DNA from: an uncultured Lachnospiraceae bacterium
GTDB lineage: Bacteria; Bacillota; Clostridia; Lachnospirales; Lachnospiraceae
NCBI GenBank assembly: GCA_947650155.1
Contig: CANSUS010000029.1
Location: forward strand, 1-47,485
Reading direction: 5' to 3'
DNA: 47,485 nucleotides
Shown here: piece after piece, positions 24,864-32,587 of the stretch
Numbering within the stretch: the first letter of the stretch is position 1
Layout: each line of letters begins with the position of its first letter
Made by a program: the position numbers and the translations under genes
Notes under the pieces: model-generated
Database searches by the model: none
Told to the model about the DNA's origin: nothing
The model's input: the letters and a program-made list of their open reading frames with translations, nothing else

Positions 24864-24931
24864 CGTCCTGAGACTGCTGTATTTTGCAGTAAGCTGAAGC
24901 ATCCGGGATAGAAGAATGGTGAAAACGATGA

Positions 24932-24964
24932 TTTCAGCCTGCCCTGTAGAAGAGCAGGCTGAAA
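24932..24964. terminator. Convergent hairpin between the activase and DUF4317 genes
   Basis: TTTCAGCCTGC (24932-24942) pairs perfectly with GCAGGCTGAAA (24954-24964), an 11-bp GC-containing stem. T-runs are weak on both sides, so it is a probable bidirectional terminator. Confidence 0.6.
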
Positions 24965-24968
24965 ATGT

Positions 24969-26264
24969 TTATACGATCGTATTCACTCCATTGACATTTG
25001 CATGCTCGTCCTCTTCCATAGGAATGACAAGGCATTTTTTTCCGTCAATGATCTGGGATTTAATTTGATCTACTTTTTGTGGTTTTACCCGTAATATGAC
25101 ATCATAAGTTTTTACGGGAGGCAGATCTTCATCCCCGTCTGTCTGGTCAGTCATGGGAGCATCGAAGTCCATGTCTGAAGGCGCGGCATATGTACTTTGT
25201 TCCTCCAGTTTTTGTTTTAATTGAGCCACCTCTTTTACTAAAGTCTGTTTTTCTTTTTTTTCAGCATTGGCGGCAAGCGCTTTGGTATCTATCAGATATT
25301 CGGCGGCAGGAGGCATATCGCCAAAGTTTTCGGCAAAGGATTGTTCGATTTTAGCGGTTACCGCTTCCGGTATCTCAATTTCGGACATTAATTCATGAAT
25401 ATTTTCCTTTGTTAAAACAGCAGGTGCGGCGGATTTTCCGTGGATCTCCGTCTGTTCTTCTATCAAGCAGTTAATTCCTTCCTGTATTTCAAGAAAAACA
25501 TCCTCTCCTTTTTCCTCATCGGGACCTATTGCATTCCGCACAATTGCATGGAAGGTTTCTTTCTGTTCGGCAGCAGTCTTCTTGGAATCACATCCTAAAC
25601 CGCTTTCCATAAGTTCAGGGTGTGAGTCCTTGGCATTGCGGGTATAGAAAAGAACAGAATGAATATCGGCGCTTCGGTCCGTAAATGCGGGAAAAAGAAA
25701 GCCGTTTTCCGGTACGCCTACAACCCAGTCCCGGATTCTGGCGCCAATACGGTTTTCATCTTCCCGATAACCCAGCCCCGGTTTGGACAGCGCGACAGGG
25801 CAGATGGAACAAAGCAGATATTCATAGACTTCCTCGGATTCATCCAGTTTGGCATTATCATTTGTTTTAATAATAACATCATATGCATCATGAAACAGGA
25901 GAATCAGGAAATTTCCCACATAGTCATAGCTTTCAATAATGAGTTGGTAAAAACTGTTTAAAAGCTCTTCATTTTTTAATGCGCTGCTTCTAAGTCCCAT
26001 AAGAAACTGTTGTCTGCCGCCGGCGCTTTCTTCGGCGATGGGAAATTCCAGTTCAAGCAGGTTGTTCCCGAGGGCGCCGGATAAAGTTTTTTTGGCGATT
26101 TCCAGATATTTATAAAATTCCTCATCTTCAAGATTCAGAAAAGTTTCATCAAATGTAACTACAATCTCTTTATTGGCATTTACATAGCAGCCGCATAATT
26201 TTGTAAAAGTGCAATCGTTTTTAGTCAGCCGTCTTTTTAATTCTAATATATCTTTTTTAGTCAT
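24969..26264 (-). CDS. DUF4317 family protein
   Basis: A 431-residue cytosolic protein recognised by its N-terminus (MTKKDILELKRRL..., then CGCYVNANKEIV) and general layout as DUF4317, a family found mainly in Clostridia with no known function. A coiled-coil-like segment (AEKKEKQTLVKEVAQLKQKLEEQ) lies near residue 355, followed by an acidic linker and a short C-terminal beta-rich piece. The start at 26264 has GGAGG six bases upstream; the ATG at 26270 would overlap that site. It has its own promoter and is divergent from the MATE gene. Confidence 0.75.
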   Translation of the reverse strand: MTKKDILELKRRLTKNDCTFTKLCGCYVNANKEIVVTFDETFLNLEDEEFYKYLEIAKKTLSGALGNNLLELEFPIAEESAGGRQQFLMGLRSSALKNEELLNSFYQLIIESYDYVGNFLILLFHDAYDVIIKTNDNAKLDESEEVYEYLLCSICPVALSKPGLGYREDENRIGARIRDWVVGVPENGFLFPAFTDRSADIHSVLFYTRNAKDSHPELMESGLGCDSKKTAAEQKETFHAIVRNAIGPDEEKGEDVFLEIQEGINCLIEEQTEIHGKSAAPAVLTKENIHELMSEIEIPEAVTAKIEQSFAENFGDMPPAAEYLIDTKALAANAEKKEKQTLVKEVAQLKQKLEEQSTYAAPSDMDFDAPMTDQTDGDEDLPPVKTYDVILRVKPQKVDQIKSQIIDGKKCLVIPMEEDEHANVNGVNTIV

Positions 26265-26322
26265 AAGCATCCTCCGTTTTTCTGAATTGAATCGAACTGA
26301 TATTCACAGTCTTTAATATAAA

Positions 26323-26351
26323 ATTATAACAATGCAATTTGAATAATTCAA
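26323..26351 (-). promoter_or_regulatory. Promoter of the DUF4317 gene
   Basis: On the minus strand, TTGAAT (26351-26346), a 17-base spacer and TATAAT (26328-26323). The -35 lies inside the palindrome TTGAATAATTCAA at 26339-26351. Confidence 0.7.
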
Positions 26352-26414
26352 CAGGCATGCAGGAAAATGTTTCAAGTGAAATGGTTCAGGATGGTAGAAA
26401 AAGAAAAAAGGCTT

Positions 26415-26470
26415 TGCTATAATAAGTATCAGTCGGTAATATCATTTTAATCAGGAGAGATGATATTACC
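26415..26470 (+). promoter_or_regulatory. Extended -10 promoter and 11-bp inverted-repeat operator of the MATE gene
   Basis: TGCTATAAT (26415-26423) is a perfect extended -10. Starting about five bases after the expected transcription start, GGTAATATCAT (26435-26445) and ATGATATTACC (26460-26470) form a perfect inverted repeat with a 14-base centre that contains an AGGAGAG. This is the layout of a drug-responsive repressor operator, or of a 5' RNA hairpin. Confidence 0.65.
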
Positions 26471-26499
26471 TACAATAGCAATGGAAAGGACATAATATC

Positions 26500-27897
26500 A
26501 TGCCGGCATTAGTAAAAGATAACGGAAAAAAATATGGAATAGATATGTGTAACGGAACTATTTTAAAGAATATGCTGCTTTTTTCACTGCCGCTGATGTG
26601 TTCCAGTATTTTGCAGCTGCTGTTTAACGCAGCAGATATTATTGTGGTAGGTAATTTTGCAGGTGATGAGGCTTTGGCGGCAGTCGGGTCAAACACGGCG
26701 CTTATTAATCTGCTGACCAATTTTTTTATGGGGCTCTCTATTGGCGCCAATGTTCTTGTTGCACGTTATTATGGTGCGAAGCAGGAAAAAGATTTGACGG
26801 AAACAGTACATACGGCAATGCTTTTAAGCATATGTAGCGGAGTGATTCTGACATTGATCGGATGTGTGGGATCGAGAGCAATTTTGGTCAGGATGCAGAC
26901 GCCGGATGAGATATTGCCGCTTGCCATTATCTATTTAAGAATTTATTTTCTTGGTATGCCTGCAATGATGCTGTATAATTTCGGCAGTGCGATTCTGCGC
27001 GCCGTTGGAGATACAAAGCGGCCGCTTTATTATTTATCAGGCGCAGGGGTAGTAAATGTAATCTTAAATCTTATTTTTGTAATCTGTTTTAAGATGGGAG
27101 TTGCAGGAGTCGGCCTGGCAACTGTGGTCTCGCAATGCATATCAGCGTGCCTGATTGTGAGATGCATGATGAAAGAAGAGGGCGGCATCCGGCTGGAATT
27201 AAGGCAGCTGCACATTTACCATGATAAATTTAAGCGGATTTTGCAAATAGGACTGCCTGCCAGTTTCCAGGGAATAATATTTTCCATTTCCAACGTAATC
27301 ATTCAGTCTTCGGTGAATTCTTTTGGCGCAGTGACGGTTGCGGGAAATTCAGCAGCCGCTAACATAGAAGGATTTGTTTATGTGGCAATGAACACCTTTT
27401 ATCAGGCGGCCATATCGTTTACCAGCCAGAATGTGGGTGCGGCGAAGTACGAAAGGGTAAATAAGATCCTTTATACGGCGGAGGGATGTGTATTTGCAGT
27501 CGGTCTTTTGATGGGGAATCTGGTCACGCTTTTTGGGCGTCCGTTGCTTGGATTGTATACTTCGAGTGCGATGGTTGCCGAGGCGGGAATGAAACGGATG
27601 AACGTAATATGCAGGATGTATGCTCTGTGTGGTATGATGGATGTTATGGTCGGATCACTGAGGGGGCTGGGATATTCGGTTATGCCGATGATCGTATCTT
27701 TAATCGGTGCATGCGGACTGCGGTTGATCTGGATATTTACTTTCTTTCAGACTGATCCGTTTCATACCGTTACTTCTCTTTATCTTACTTATCCGGTCAG
27801 CTGGATGATGACTCTTACAGCACATGTTGTATGCTTTATTATTGTAAGGAAGAAACTCGAGAAGAAATGGAAAATAACGCCACAGGAAAATCTTTGA
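26500..27897 (+). CDS. MATE family exporter
   Basis: A 465-residue MATE protein with twelve hydrophobic segments. Landmarks are LLFSLPLMCSSILQLLFNAADI, GLSIGANVLVARYYGAK, LRAVGDTKRPLYY and FTSQNVGAAKYERV, which place it among Na+- or H+-coupled drug exporters of the DinF/NorM kind. It is the first of two adjacent MATE genes and carries the operator described upstream. Ribosome site AAAGGA precedes the ATG by nine bases. The substrate is unknown. Confidence 0.9.
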   Translation: MPALVKDNGKKYGIDMCNGTILKNMLLFSLPLMCSSILQLLFNAADIIVVGNFAGDEALAAVGSNTALINLLTNFFMGLSIGANVLVARYYGAKQEKDLTETVHTAMLLSICSGVILTLIGCVGSRAILVRMQTPDEILPLAIIYLRIYFLGMPAMMLYNFGSAILRAVGDTKRPLYYLSGAGVVNVILNLIFVICFKMGVAGVGLATVVSQCISACLIVRCMMKEEGGIRLELRQLHIYHDKFKRILQIGLPASFQGIIFSISNVIIQSSVNSFGAVTVAGNSAAANIEGFVYVAMNTFYQAAISFTSQNVGAAKYERVNKILYTAEGCVFAVGLLMGNLVTLFGRPLLGLYTSSAMVAEAGMKRMNVICRMYALCGMMDVMVGSLRGLGYSVMPMIVSLIGACGLRLIWIFTFFQTDPFHTVTSLYLTYPVSWMMTLTAHVVCFIIVRKKLEKKWKITPQENL

Positions 27898-27930
27898 TAT
27901 ATAAAAGGGCTTTGTGGAAAAGGAGCAAAA

Positions 27931-29301
27931 ATGACAGAAAATCAAAATATGACAAAGGGAAGACCGTTAAAGCTGTTATTCTTTTTTGCACTTCCTCTTA
28001 TGTTTGGAAATATTTTTCAACAGCTGTATACCGTTGTCGATACTGCAATTGTAGGAAACGGCGTAGGTATGGAGGCTTTGGCTGCGCTCGGTACGGTGGA
28101 CTGGCTTAATTGGATGCTTTTAGGAATTGCGCAGGGGTTTACACAGGGGTTTTCTGTCAGAATATCACAAAAATATGGCGAGGGTGATCAGGAAGGTGTA
28201 AAAAAAGCGATTGGTACGTCGGCACGTCTCTCTGTTATGATTGCATTAGTCTGTATGATGTTGAGCCAGCTTTGTCTGCCTTTGTTTTTACAATTCCTTC
28301 GTGTGCCGGCAGAACTGCGGGGAATGGCGGAACTTTATACGCGAATTTTGTTTGGCGGGCTTGGCGCGGTGGTGTTCTATAATTTTTGCTCTTCTGTGCT
28401 GCGTGCAGTGGGAGACAGTAAAACGCCGTTAAAAGCGATGATTGTGGCAGCAGTTACCAATATAGTGCTGGATTTGCTTGCGGTATTTGCACTGAAATGG
28501 GGAATTGCGGGCGCGGCTGCCGCAACAGTGCTTTCACAATGCCTTTCGGGATTTTTATGTGCTTTAAAGATCTGGAAGACACCGGAGTTACATTTTGGGA
28601 AAGAGCATTTAAGAGCGGACGGCGTATTGGAAAAAACGTTAATAAAAATTGGAACGCCTGTCGCGGCACAAAATATTATTATTTCTATTGGCGGTATGGC
28701 GGTACAGATGATTGTCAACGGTTTTGGCATGAGTTTTATTGCAGGTTTTACGGCAACGAATAAACTGTACGGTATTCTTGAGATTGCTGCCATTTCTTAT
28801 GGTTATGCGGTTACGACTTATGTTGGACAAAATTACGGAGCATCGGAACGGAAACGGATCAAAAGGGGAATACGTGCAGCTGTAGCTTTGTCGGTGATAA
28901 CTTCTGCCTTGATTGCGGCTGTAATGATTCTGTTTGGAAGGGAAATTACGATGCTTTTTATTTCTTCCGAAAACCCTGATCTGGCGGCGGCAGCGGGGAA
29001 TACGGCTTATTTCTATCTTTGTATTATGAGTGTGTTTCTTCTGGTGCTGTATCTGTTGTATGTTTACCGTTCTGCCTTGCAGGGGATGGGAAATACTGTG
29101 ATGGCTATGATATCCGGTATCATTGAATTTGTATTGCGTGTCGGCGTTGCATTTTTGATCGGTATGACCGGATATGAAACAGGAATTTTGTGTGCAGAGG
29201 TTGTGGCGTGGTTTGGAGCGGCGGTATTTTTGATGGCGGCGTATTATATCAAGATCGCCAGAATGATGAAAATAGAGGAAGAACAGGATGCAGTTTCGTG
29301 A
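27931..29301 (+). CDS. MATE family exporter
   Basis: A 456-residue MATE protein, 33 bases after the previous one, with AAAAGGAGC before the ATG. It has the same architecture but is clearly not a recent duplicate: residues such as GIAQGFTQGFSVRISQKYGEGD and TYVGQNYGASERKRIKRG differ from the neighbour's equivalents. The pair may act on different compounds under one promoter. The downstream GHKL kinase gene begins within 40 bases, which suggests a sensor-exporter operon. Confidence 0.9.
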   Translation: MTENQNMTKGRPLKLLFFFALPLMFGNIFQQLYTVVDTAIVGNGVGMEALAALGTVDWLNWMLLGIAQGFTQGFSVRISQKYGEGDQEGVKKAIGTSARLSVMIALVCMMLSQLCLPLFLQFLRVPAELRGMAELYTRILFGGLGAVVFYNFCSSVLRAVGDSKTPLKAMIVAAVTNIVLDLLAVFALKWGIAGAAAATVLSQCLSGFLCALKIWKTPELHFGKEHLRADGVLEKTLIKIGTPVAAQNIIISIGGMAVQMIVNGFGMSFIAGFTATNKLYGILEIAAISYGYAVTTYVGQNYGASERKRIKRGIRAAVALSVITSALIAAVMILFGREITMLFISSENPDLAAAAGNTAYFYLCIMSVFLLVLYLLYVYRSALQGMGNTVMAMISGIIEFVLRVGVAFLIGMTGYETGILCAEVVAWFGAAVFLMAAYYIKIARMMKIEEEQDAVS

Positions 29302-29339
29302 TCTAATTGCAACAAGTGGACAAACCAGGGGGTGTTTCT

Positions 29340-30626
29340 GTGATTCGTTTTTTTGAAATTTTGGATTTTATATCTGCAATGGGTTACTCATTTGTCTTTT
29401 TTTGGATTCTTAAAACTTTTCTACCCCTTCGGAAAAGCAGGATCATGACTGTTATTGGTTTTTTTGTCTGTAGTATTTTGGCGGATTCTATTATTTATTC
29501 TAATGACTTAGCCGGTTTGCTTGGTACGCTGTTATTTTTTGCTGTCTATGTTCTGGTTTTCCATTATGGGACATTGATAGAAAAATTATCGGTTCTTTTG
29601 GTTTTTTATCCGGCTTTGATTTCTATCAATTATTTGATGATAGATATAGGGAAACGCATGTATTATGGGGTGACGCAGTCAACTTATGAAGAAACGCTGC
29701 AATCGCCGGAACTGATGTTAATCAGCACTTTCATTCATACAGTATCGCTGATTTTGCGTCTGTTGTTCTGGATTGGAGCATGGTTGATTTTGCGGAAATT
29801 TTTAGGGAAGATTACTTCTCATTTAAATTTCCGGATGTGGCTGATTGTAGATATGCTGATGCTTGCTTCTTTTGTGGCAGTATTTACGATTATATATTTC
29901 ATGCCGGAAGATACGGCTATTGTGTATCCTATTTGTGGTGCATCGATTTTTTCCAGCTTTGGGTGTATGTATCTGGCATCTTATATATGTGAATCGATAC
30001 AGACGACTTACCGGCTGCAGGAACTGGAATTGCAGCAAAATTATTATAAAGACAGAATTAAGGAGGAAGAGCGGGTACGCAGTATTTATCATGACTTGAA
30101 GAATCATCTTTTGGTCTTACAGTCCGGGGCGGGAGAAGGAAAACAGACGATACAGTCCATTGAGACACTCCGGTCACAAATAGAAGGGTACGAAAATTAT
30201 CAGCATACGGGAAACGAAGTATTGGATATCATTATCAGGGATAAGGCAAAGGCGGCACAGGAGAGAAAGATAGACTTTAATGCGGTTATTTCTTTTGAGG
30301 ATGGTGATTTTCTGGAAACACTGGATATCAGTACGATCTTTGGAAATGCATTGGATAATGCAATTGAAGCCAGTGAAAAAATGCCGGAAGATCAACGGCT
30401 CGTAATTGTGAAAGCGGAACGTGTCAGGGATATGTTGGTGATTGTTGTGGAGAATAATGTTCTTCCTGATATGCTTTTTTCAGACAAAACCACGAAGAAA
30501 GATTCCTTTCTTCATGGTTTTGGAATATCTAATATTAAAAAGGCCGTGGAGCGGTATGGGGGTCAGTGCAATACTAGGATGGAATATGGAGTGTTTCATC
30601 TTAAGATTATGATTCCGATTCCGTGA
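29340..30626 (+). CDS. GHKL-type sensor histidine kinase (AgrC-like), no response regulator adjacent
   Basis: A 428-residue protein with six or seven hydrophobic helices in the first about 220 residues, then a dimerisation segment with the likely phospho-His near residue 250 (IYHDLKNHLLVLQ) and a GHKL ATPase domain (NALDNAIEASEKMP, GFGISNIKKAVERYGG). This is the architecture of AgrC/ComD-like peptide-sensing kinases. No LytTR response regulator is adjacent, which is unusual. The GTG at 29340 is chosen because AGGGGGTG lies five bases upstream; the longer frame from TTG 29307 has no such site. Confidence 0.82.
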   Translation: MIRFFEILDFISAMGYSFVFFWILKTFLPLRKSRIMTVIGFFVCSILADSIIYSNDLAGLLGTLLFFAVYVLVFHYGTLIEKLSVLLVFYPALISINYLMIDIGKRMYYGVTQSTYEETLQSPELMLISTFIHTVSLILRLLFWIGAWLILRKFLGKITSHLNFRMWLIVDMLMLASFVAVFTIIYFMPEDTAIVYPICGASIFSSFGCMYLASYICESIQTTYRLQELELQQNYYKDRIKEEERVRSIYHDLKNHLLVLQSGAGEGKQTIQSIETLRSQIEGYENYQHTGNEVLDIIIRDKAKAAQERKIDFNAVISFEDGDFLETLDISTIFGNALDNAIEASEKMPEDQRLVIVKAERVRDMLVIVVENNVLPDMLFSDKTTKKDSFLHGFGISNIKKAVERYGGQCNTRMEYGVFHLKIMIPIP

Positions 30627-30735
30627 CTTTTATAAAATTTTCCACTATATCCAGTACTTCATCGGACCAATATACAGCGCCTCCGTGTCCGGCGTTTTCC
30701 AGTTCATAATATGCGGCTTTTTTATCGTATTTTTT
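30607..30735 (-). pseudogene. C-terminal remnant of an alpha/beta hydrolase
   Basis: On the minus strand, 42 codons up to the stop at 30607 read like the tail of an esterase: KKYDKKAAYYELENAGHGG followed by AVYWSDEVLDIVENFI. The AGHGG segment carries the catalytic His of the family and the rest matches the final helix. Upstream codons have no hydrolase features, so the first five-sixths of the gene is gone. The remnant overlaps the end of the kinase gene by 20 bases. Confidence 0.65.
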
Positions 30736-30763
30736 AGAAGTTGAAAGAGGGGAGATAATCCAA

Positions 30764-31279
30764 ATGAGTGAAAATATAATGATACCAGAATTAAAGGAAG
30801 GAGTGCAGTTCATAGAAGATGCAGATCTGAAACAGCACATTGCAGAAACGATTCTTAATGATCTGCCAGACTGGTTTGGACTGCCGGACAGTACCAGAGA
30901 GTATATAGAAAAAAGCAGAGAAATGCCTTTTTTTGCATATTATATGGAAGATCGTTATGTTGGGTTTATTGTTTTGAAGGAGACCAGCCGGTATACGGCG
31001 GAGATTTATGTTATGGGAGTACTGCAAAAATATCACCGTCACGGAATAGGGAAAAAATTATTTCAGGAGTTTTTGAAATATGCAGAACAAAAGCAATATG
31101 AATTTATTCAGGTCAAAACGGTGGAGGAAGGACATTATGAAGAATATGACAGAACAAGAATGTTTTATGAAAGAATTGGTTTTAAAAAATTAGAATGCTT
31201 TCCTTCCTTGTGGGACGAATGGAATCCCTGCCTTGTAATGATTATGTCAGTAAAAAATGAAATCAGTAAATCTGATTGA
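30764..31279 (+). CDS. GNAT family N-acetyltransferase
   Basis: A 171-residue acetyltransferase. It has a helical N-terminus with LPDWFGLPDSTREYIEKS, the strand EIYVMGVLQKYHRHGIGKKLF with the acetyl-CoA loop (RHGIGK), and the C-terminal FYERIGFKKLE. The GAGGGGAG site lies 10 bases before the ATG. A terminator hairpin (31270-31301) overlaps its stop codon. The substrate is unknown. Confidence 0.82.
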   Translation: MSENIMIPELKEGVQFIEDADLKQHIAETILNDLPDWFGLPDSTREYIEKSREMPFFAYYMEDRYVGFIVLKETSRYTAEIYVMGVLQKYHRHGIGKKLFQEFLKYAEQKQYEFIQVKTVEEGHYEEYDRTRMFYERIGFKKLECFPSLWDEWNPCLVMIMSVKNEISKSD

Positions 31280-31301
31280 TTCATCAGATAGTTTTTCTTT
31301 T
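31270..31301 (+). terminator. Terminator of the GNAT gene
   Basis: ATCTGAT (31270-31276) pairs with ATCAGAT (31283-31289), followed by AGTTTTTCTTTTT. An alternative upstream pairing AATCAG (31261-31266) with CTGATT (31272-31277) would compete with it. Confidence 0.6.
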
Positions 31302-31377
31302 TAGAATGTCAATGGGTAACGGATATGAAAAGCTTTGTTTGCAGCATATATTTGATGCAGACAGGGCTTATTTTTTA

Positions 31378-31411
31378 TGCTATAGGTTAACAAAATACGA
31401 TATTTTGTTAA
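31378..31411 (+). promoter_or_regulatory. Operator copy 1 with an extended -10 element
   Basis: TTAACAAAATA (31387-31397), CGA and TATTTTGTTAA (31401-31411) form a perfect palindrome. Immediately before it, TGCTATAGG (31378-31386) is an extended -10 whose start site would fall inside the palindrome. A transcript from here would reach the terminator at 31471-31514. Confidence 0.55.
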
Positions 31412-31470
31412 TGTTGTCAACCCTGTTTTTAAAAAACTTTTTTTGTCGAAAAAATAAGGAATATGTCAAC

Positions 31471-31514
31471 AAAAAAGAAACAGTCATGTAAAAATATGCT
31501 GTTTCTTTTTTTTA
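31471..31514 (+). terminator. Strong intrinsic terminator between the two operator copies
   Basis: AAAAAAGAAACAG (31471-31483) pairs with CTGTTTCTTTTTT (31499-31511), with the T-run continuing to 31513. No convincing reading frame precedes it, so the RNA it ends (from about 31393) is probably a short untranslated RNA or aborted leader of about 120 bases. Confidence 0.75.
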
Positions 31515-31525
31515 AAATTTCAGTT

Positions 31526-31554
31526 TTGCAAAAGGGAAAACAAATGGATAATAC
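31526..31554 (+). promoter_or_regulatory. Promoter of the cyclase-endolysin-DUF2589 operon
   Basis: TTGCAA (31526-31531), a 17-base spacer and TAATAC (31549-31554). The start site, near 31561, lies just before operator copy 2. Confidence 0.5.
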
Positions 31555-31566
31555 TGGAAATCTGGG

Positions 31567-31591
31567 TTAACAAAATATCGTATTATGTTTA
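31567..31591 (+). promoter_or_regulatory. Operator copy 2
   Basis: TTAACAAAATA (31567-31577), TCG and TATTATGTTTA (31581-31591). The left arm is identical to copy 1 (with GG upstream in both) and the right arm differs at two positions. Its place at about +6 to +30 of the operon promoter fits repression by blocking. Confidence 0.6.
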
Positions 31592-31630
31592 CACCAGCTT
31601 AAAAAACAAGAGGAGGTCACATAAAAAAAT

Positions 31631-32566
31631 ATGACAACAGAAGAAAGAATTAAAAAGAGTTTTCTTACACCGGAACATTTTGAGGCGGTCAGTAAAATGG
31701 TTTTGCAGACAACTAATCCAAATCAGAAGAAACTGAATATTATAATCAGTTTCAGAGAAGCAGGGGAACATACGCTTGCAATGTTAAAAGCCGGCGCGGG
31801 GGCAAAACCGCATTCTATTTTGGCAAAGAGCATTAAAGAGGGAACGCTGTCGGAAAAAGACAAGGCGGCGGACGGTATGGATAAATTATACGGATTAGTG
31901 CCGACAAGAGATGAGCAGGGGGTAAACGGTCTGTATCTTACAAGCAGGGGAAAGGCAAAATTTCTGGAGGAAGAAAATCCGGTTTATGAACTTGCGGAGG
32001 AAAATGGACACCCGGTGCTTAGAGCCAAGGCGGATATCAATCAGTTTATTCAGACAGTTACCCGGATAGAGGATTTTGCAAAATACTTTATTACAGGAGA
32101 TTATGACGTGCATGATCTGATTTCCCTTACCAGTCAGAGACATCCGGTAGTTTCCGGGTCTCCTGAAGAGACGGAATTTATGATTCGTTTAAATGACGCC
32201 ATGAGAGGGAAAGACGTATGGGGTACAGTAAAGGGAAGCATAAAGGATATTCATGACTGGAAACCGGATGAATATGACCTGATTCAGCATGGCCCGCAGT
32301 ATAACTATATTGCCTATACCTATAACAATGAAAAGAATGAAAAAATTGTGGAAAAAGTGGCAAGAATCGACACACCGGTTGCAGTCTGCTCCCCGTCAGG
32401 ATGGGAAATTAAAGATACGCCGGAGGAACTGGTACAGTATTATAAAGACCATTCCATAAAGGTGAAGGAACTCTGGCAGTTGAGCGAAGAAGGAGAGGCG
32501 TACATCAGACAGCGTTCCGGAAAAAGTTTTAATGAATTTATGAGGGAAATAACCGGCAGAGAATAA
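31631..32566 (+). CDS. Edema factor/CyaA/ExoY-like nucleotidyl cyclase homologue (tentative)
   Basis: A 311-residue soluble protein. I see the pattern of the anthrax edema factor cyclase fold: a lysine-rich segment SILAKSIKEGTLSEKDKAAD...GLVPTRD (about 62-94) matching the nucleotide-phosphate Lys region, the paired metal Asp in GDYDVHD (D157, D159; edema factor has ADYDLF), RLNDAM at 186-191 (edema factor RLNEAV), and DLIQHGPQYN with H220 and N225 (edema factor DVVNHGTEQDN). No signal peptide, calmodulin-binding helix or secretion domain is evident. An AGGAGGT lies 13 bases before the ATG, which is long. It heads a nine-gene run. If right, it would make cAMP or another cyclic nucleotide. Confidence 0.55.
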   Translation: MTTEERIKKSFLTPEHFEAVSKMVLQTTNPNQKKLNIIISFREAGEHTLAMLKAGAGAKPHSILAKSIKEGTLSEKDKAADGMDKLYGLVPTRDEQGVNGLYLTSRGKAKFLEEENPVYELAEENGHPVLRAKADINQFIQTVTRIEDFAKYFITGDYDVHDLISLTSQRHPVVSGSPEETEFMIRLNDAMRGKDVWGTVKGSIKDIHDWKPDEYDLIQHGPQYNYIAYTYNNEKNEKIVEKVARIDTPVAVCSPSGWEIKDTPEELVQYYKDHSIKVKELWQLSEEGEAYIRQRSGKSFNEFMREITGRE

Positions 32567-32587
32567 ATAGAAAAATGGAGAGCAAAG

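Noticed and set aside
26500-29301. Recent tandem duplication of MATE genes
   Set aside because: The two proteins differ throughout, including at the conserved family segments, so they are old paralogues or independent acquisitions.
31387-31411. Rex (redox) binding site
   Set aside because: Rex sites in Clostridia read TTGTTAA-N4-TTAACAA. Here the arms are in the opposite order with an 11-base centre.
31276-31491. 71-codon ORF downstream of the GNAT gene
   Set aside because: It has no ribosome site, runs through the terminator and operator, and its product has no domain-like pattern.
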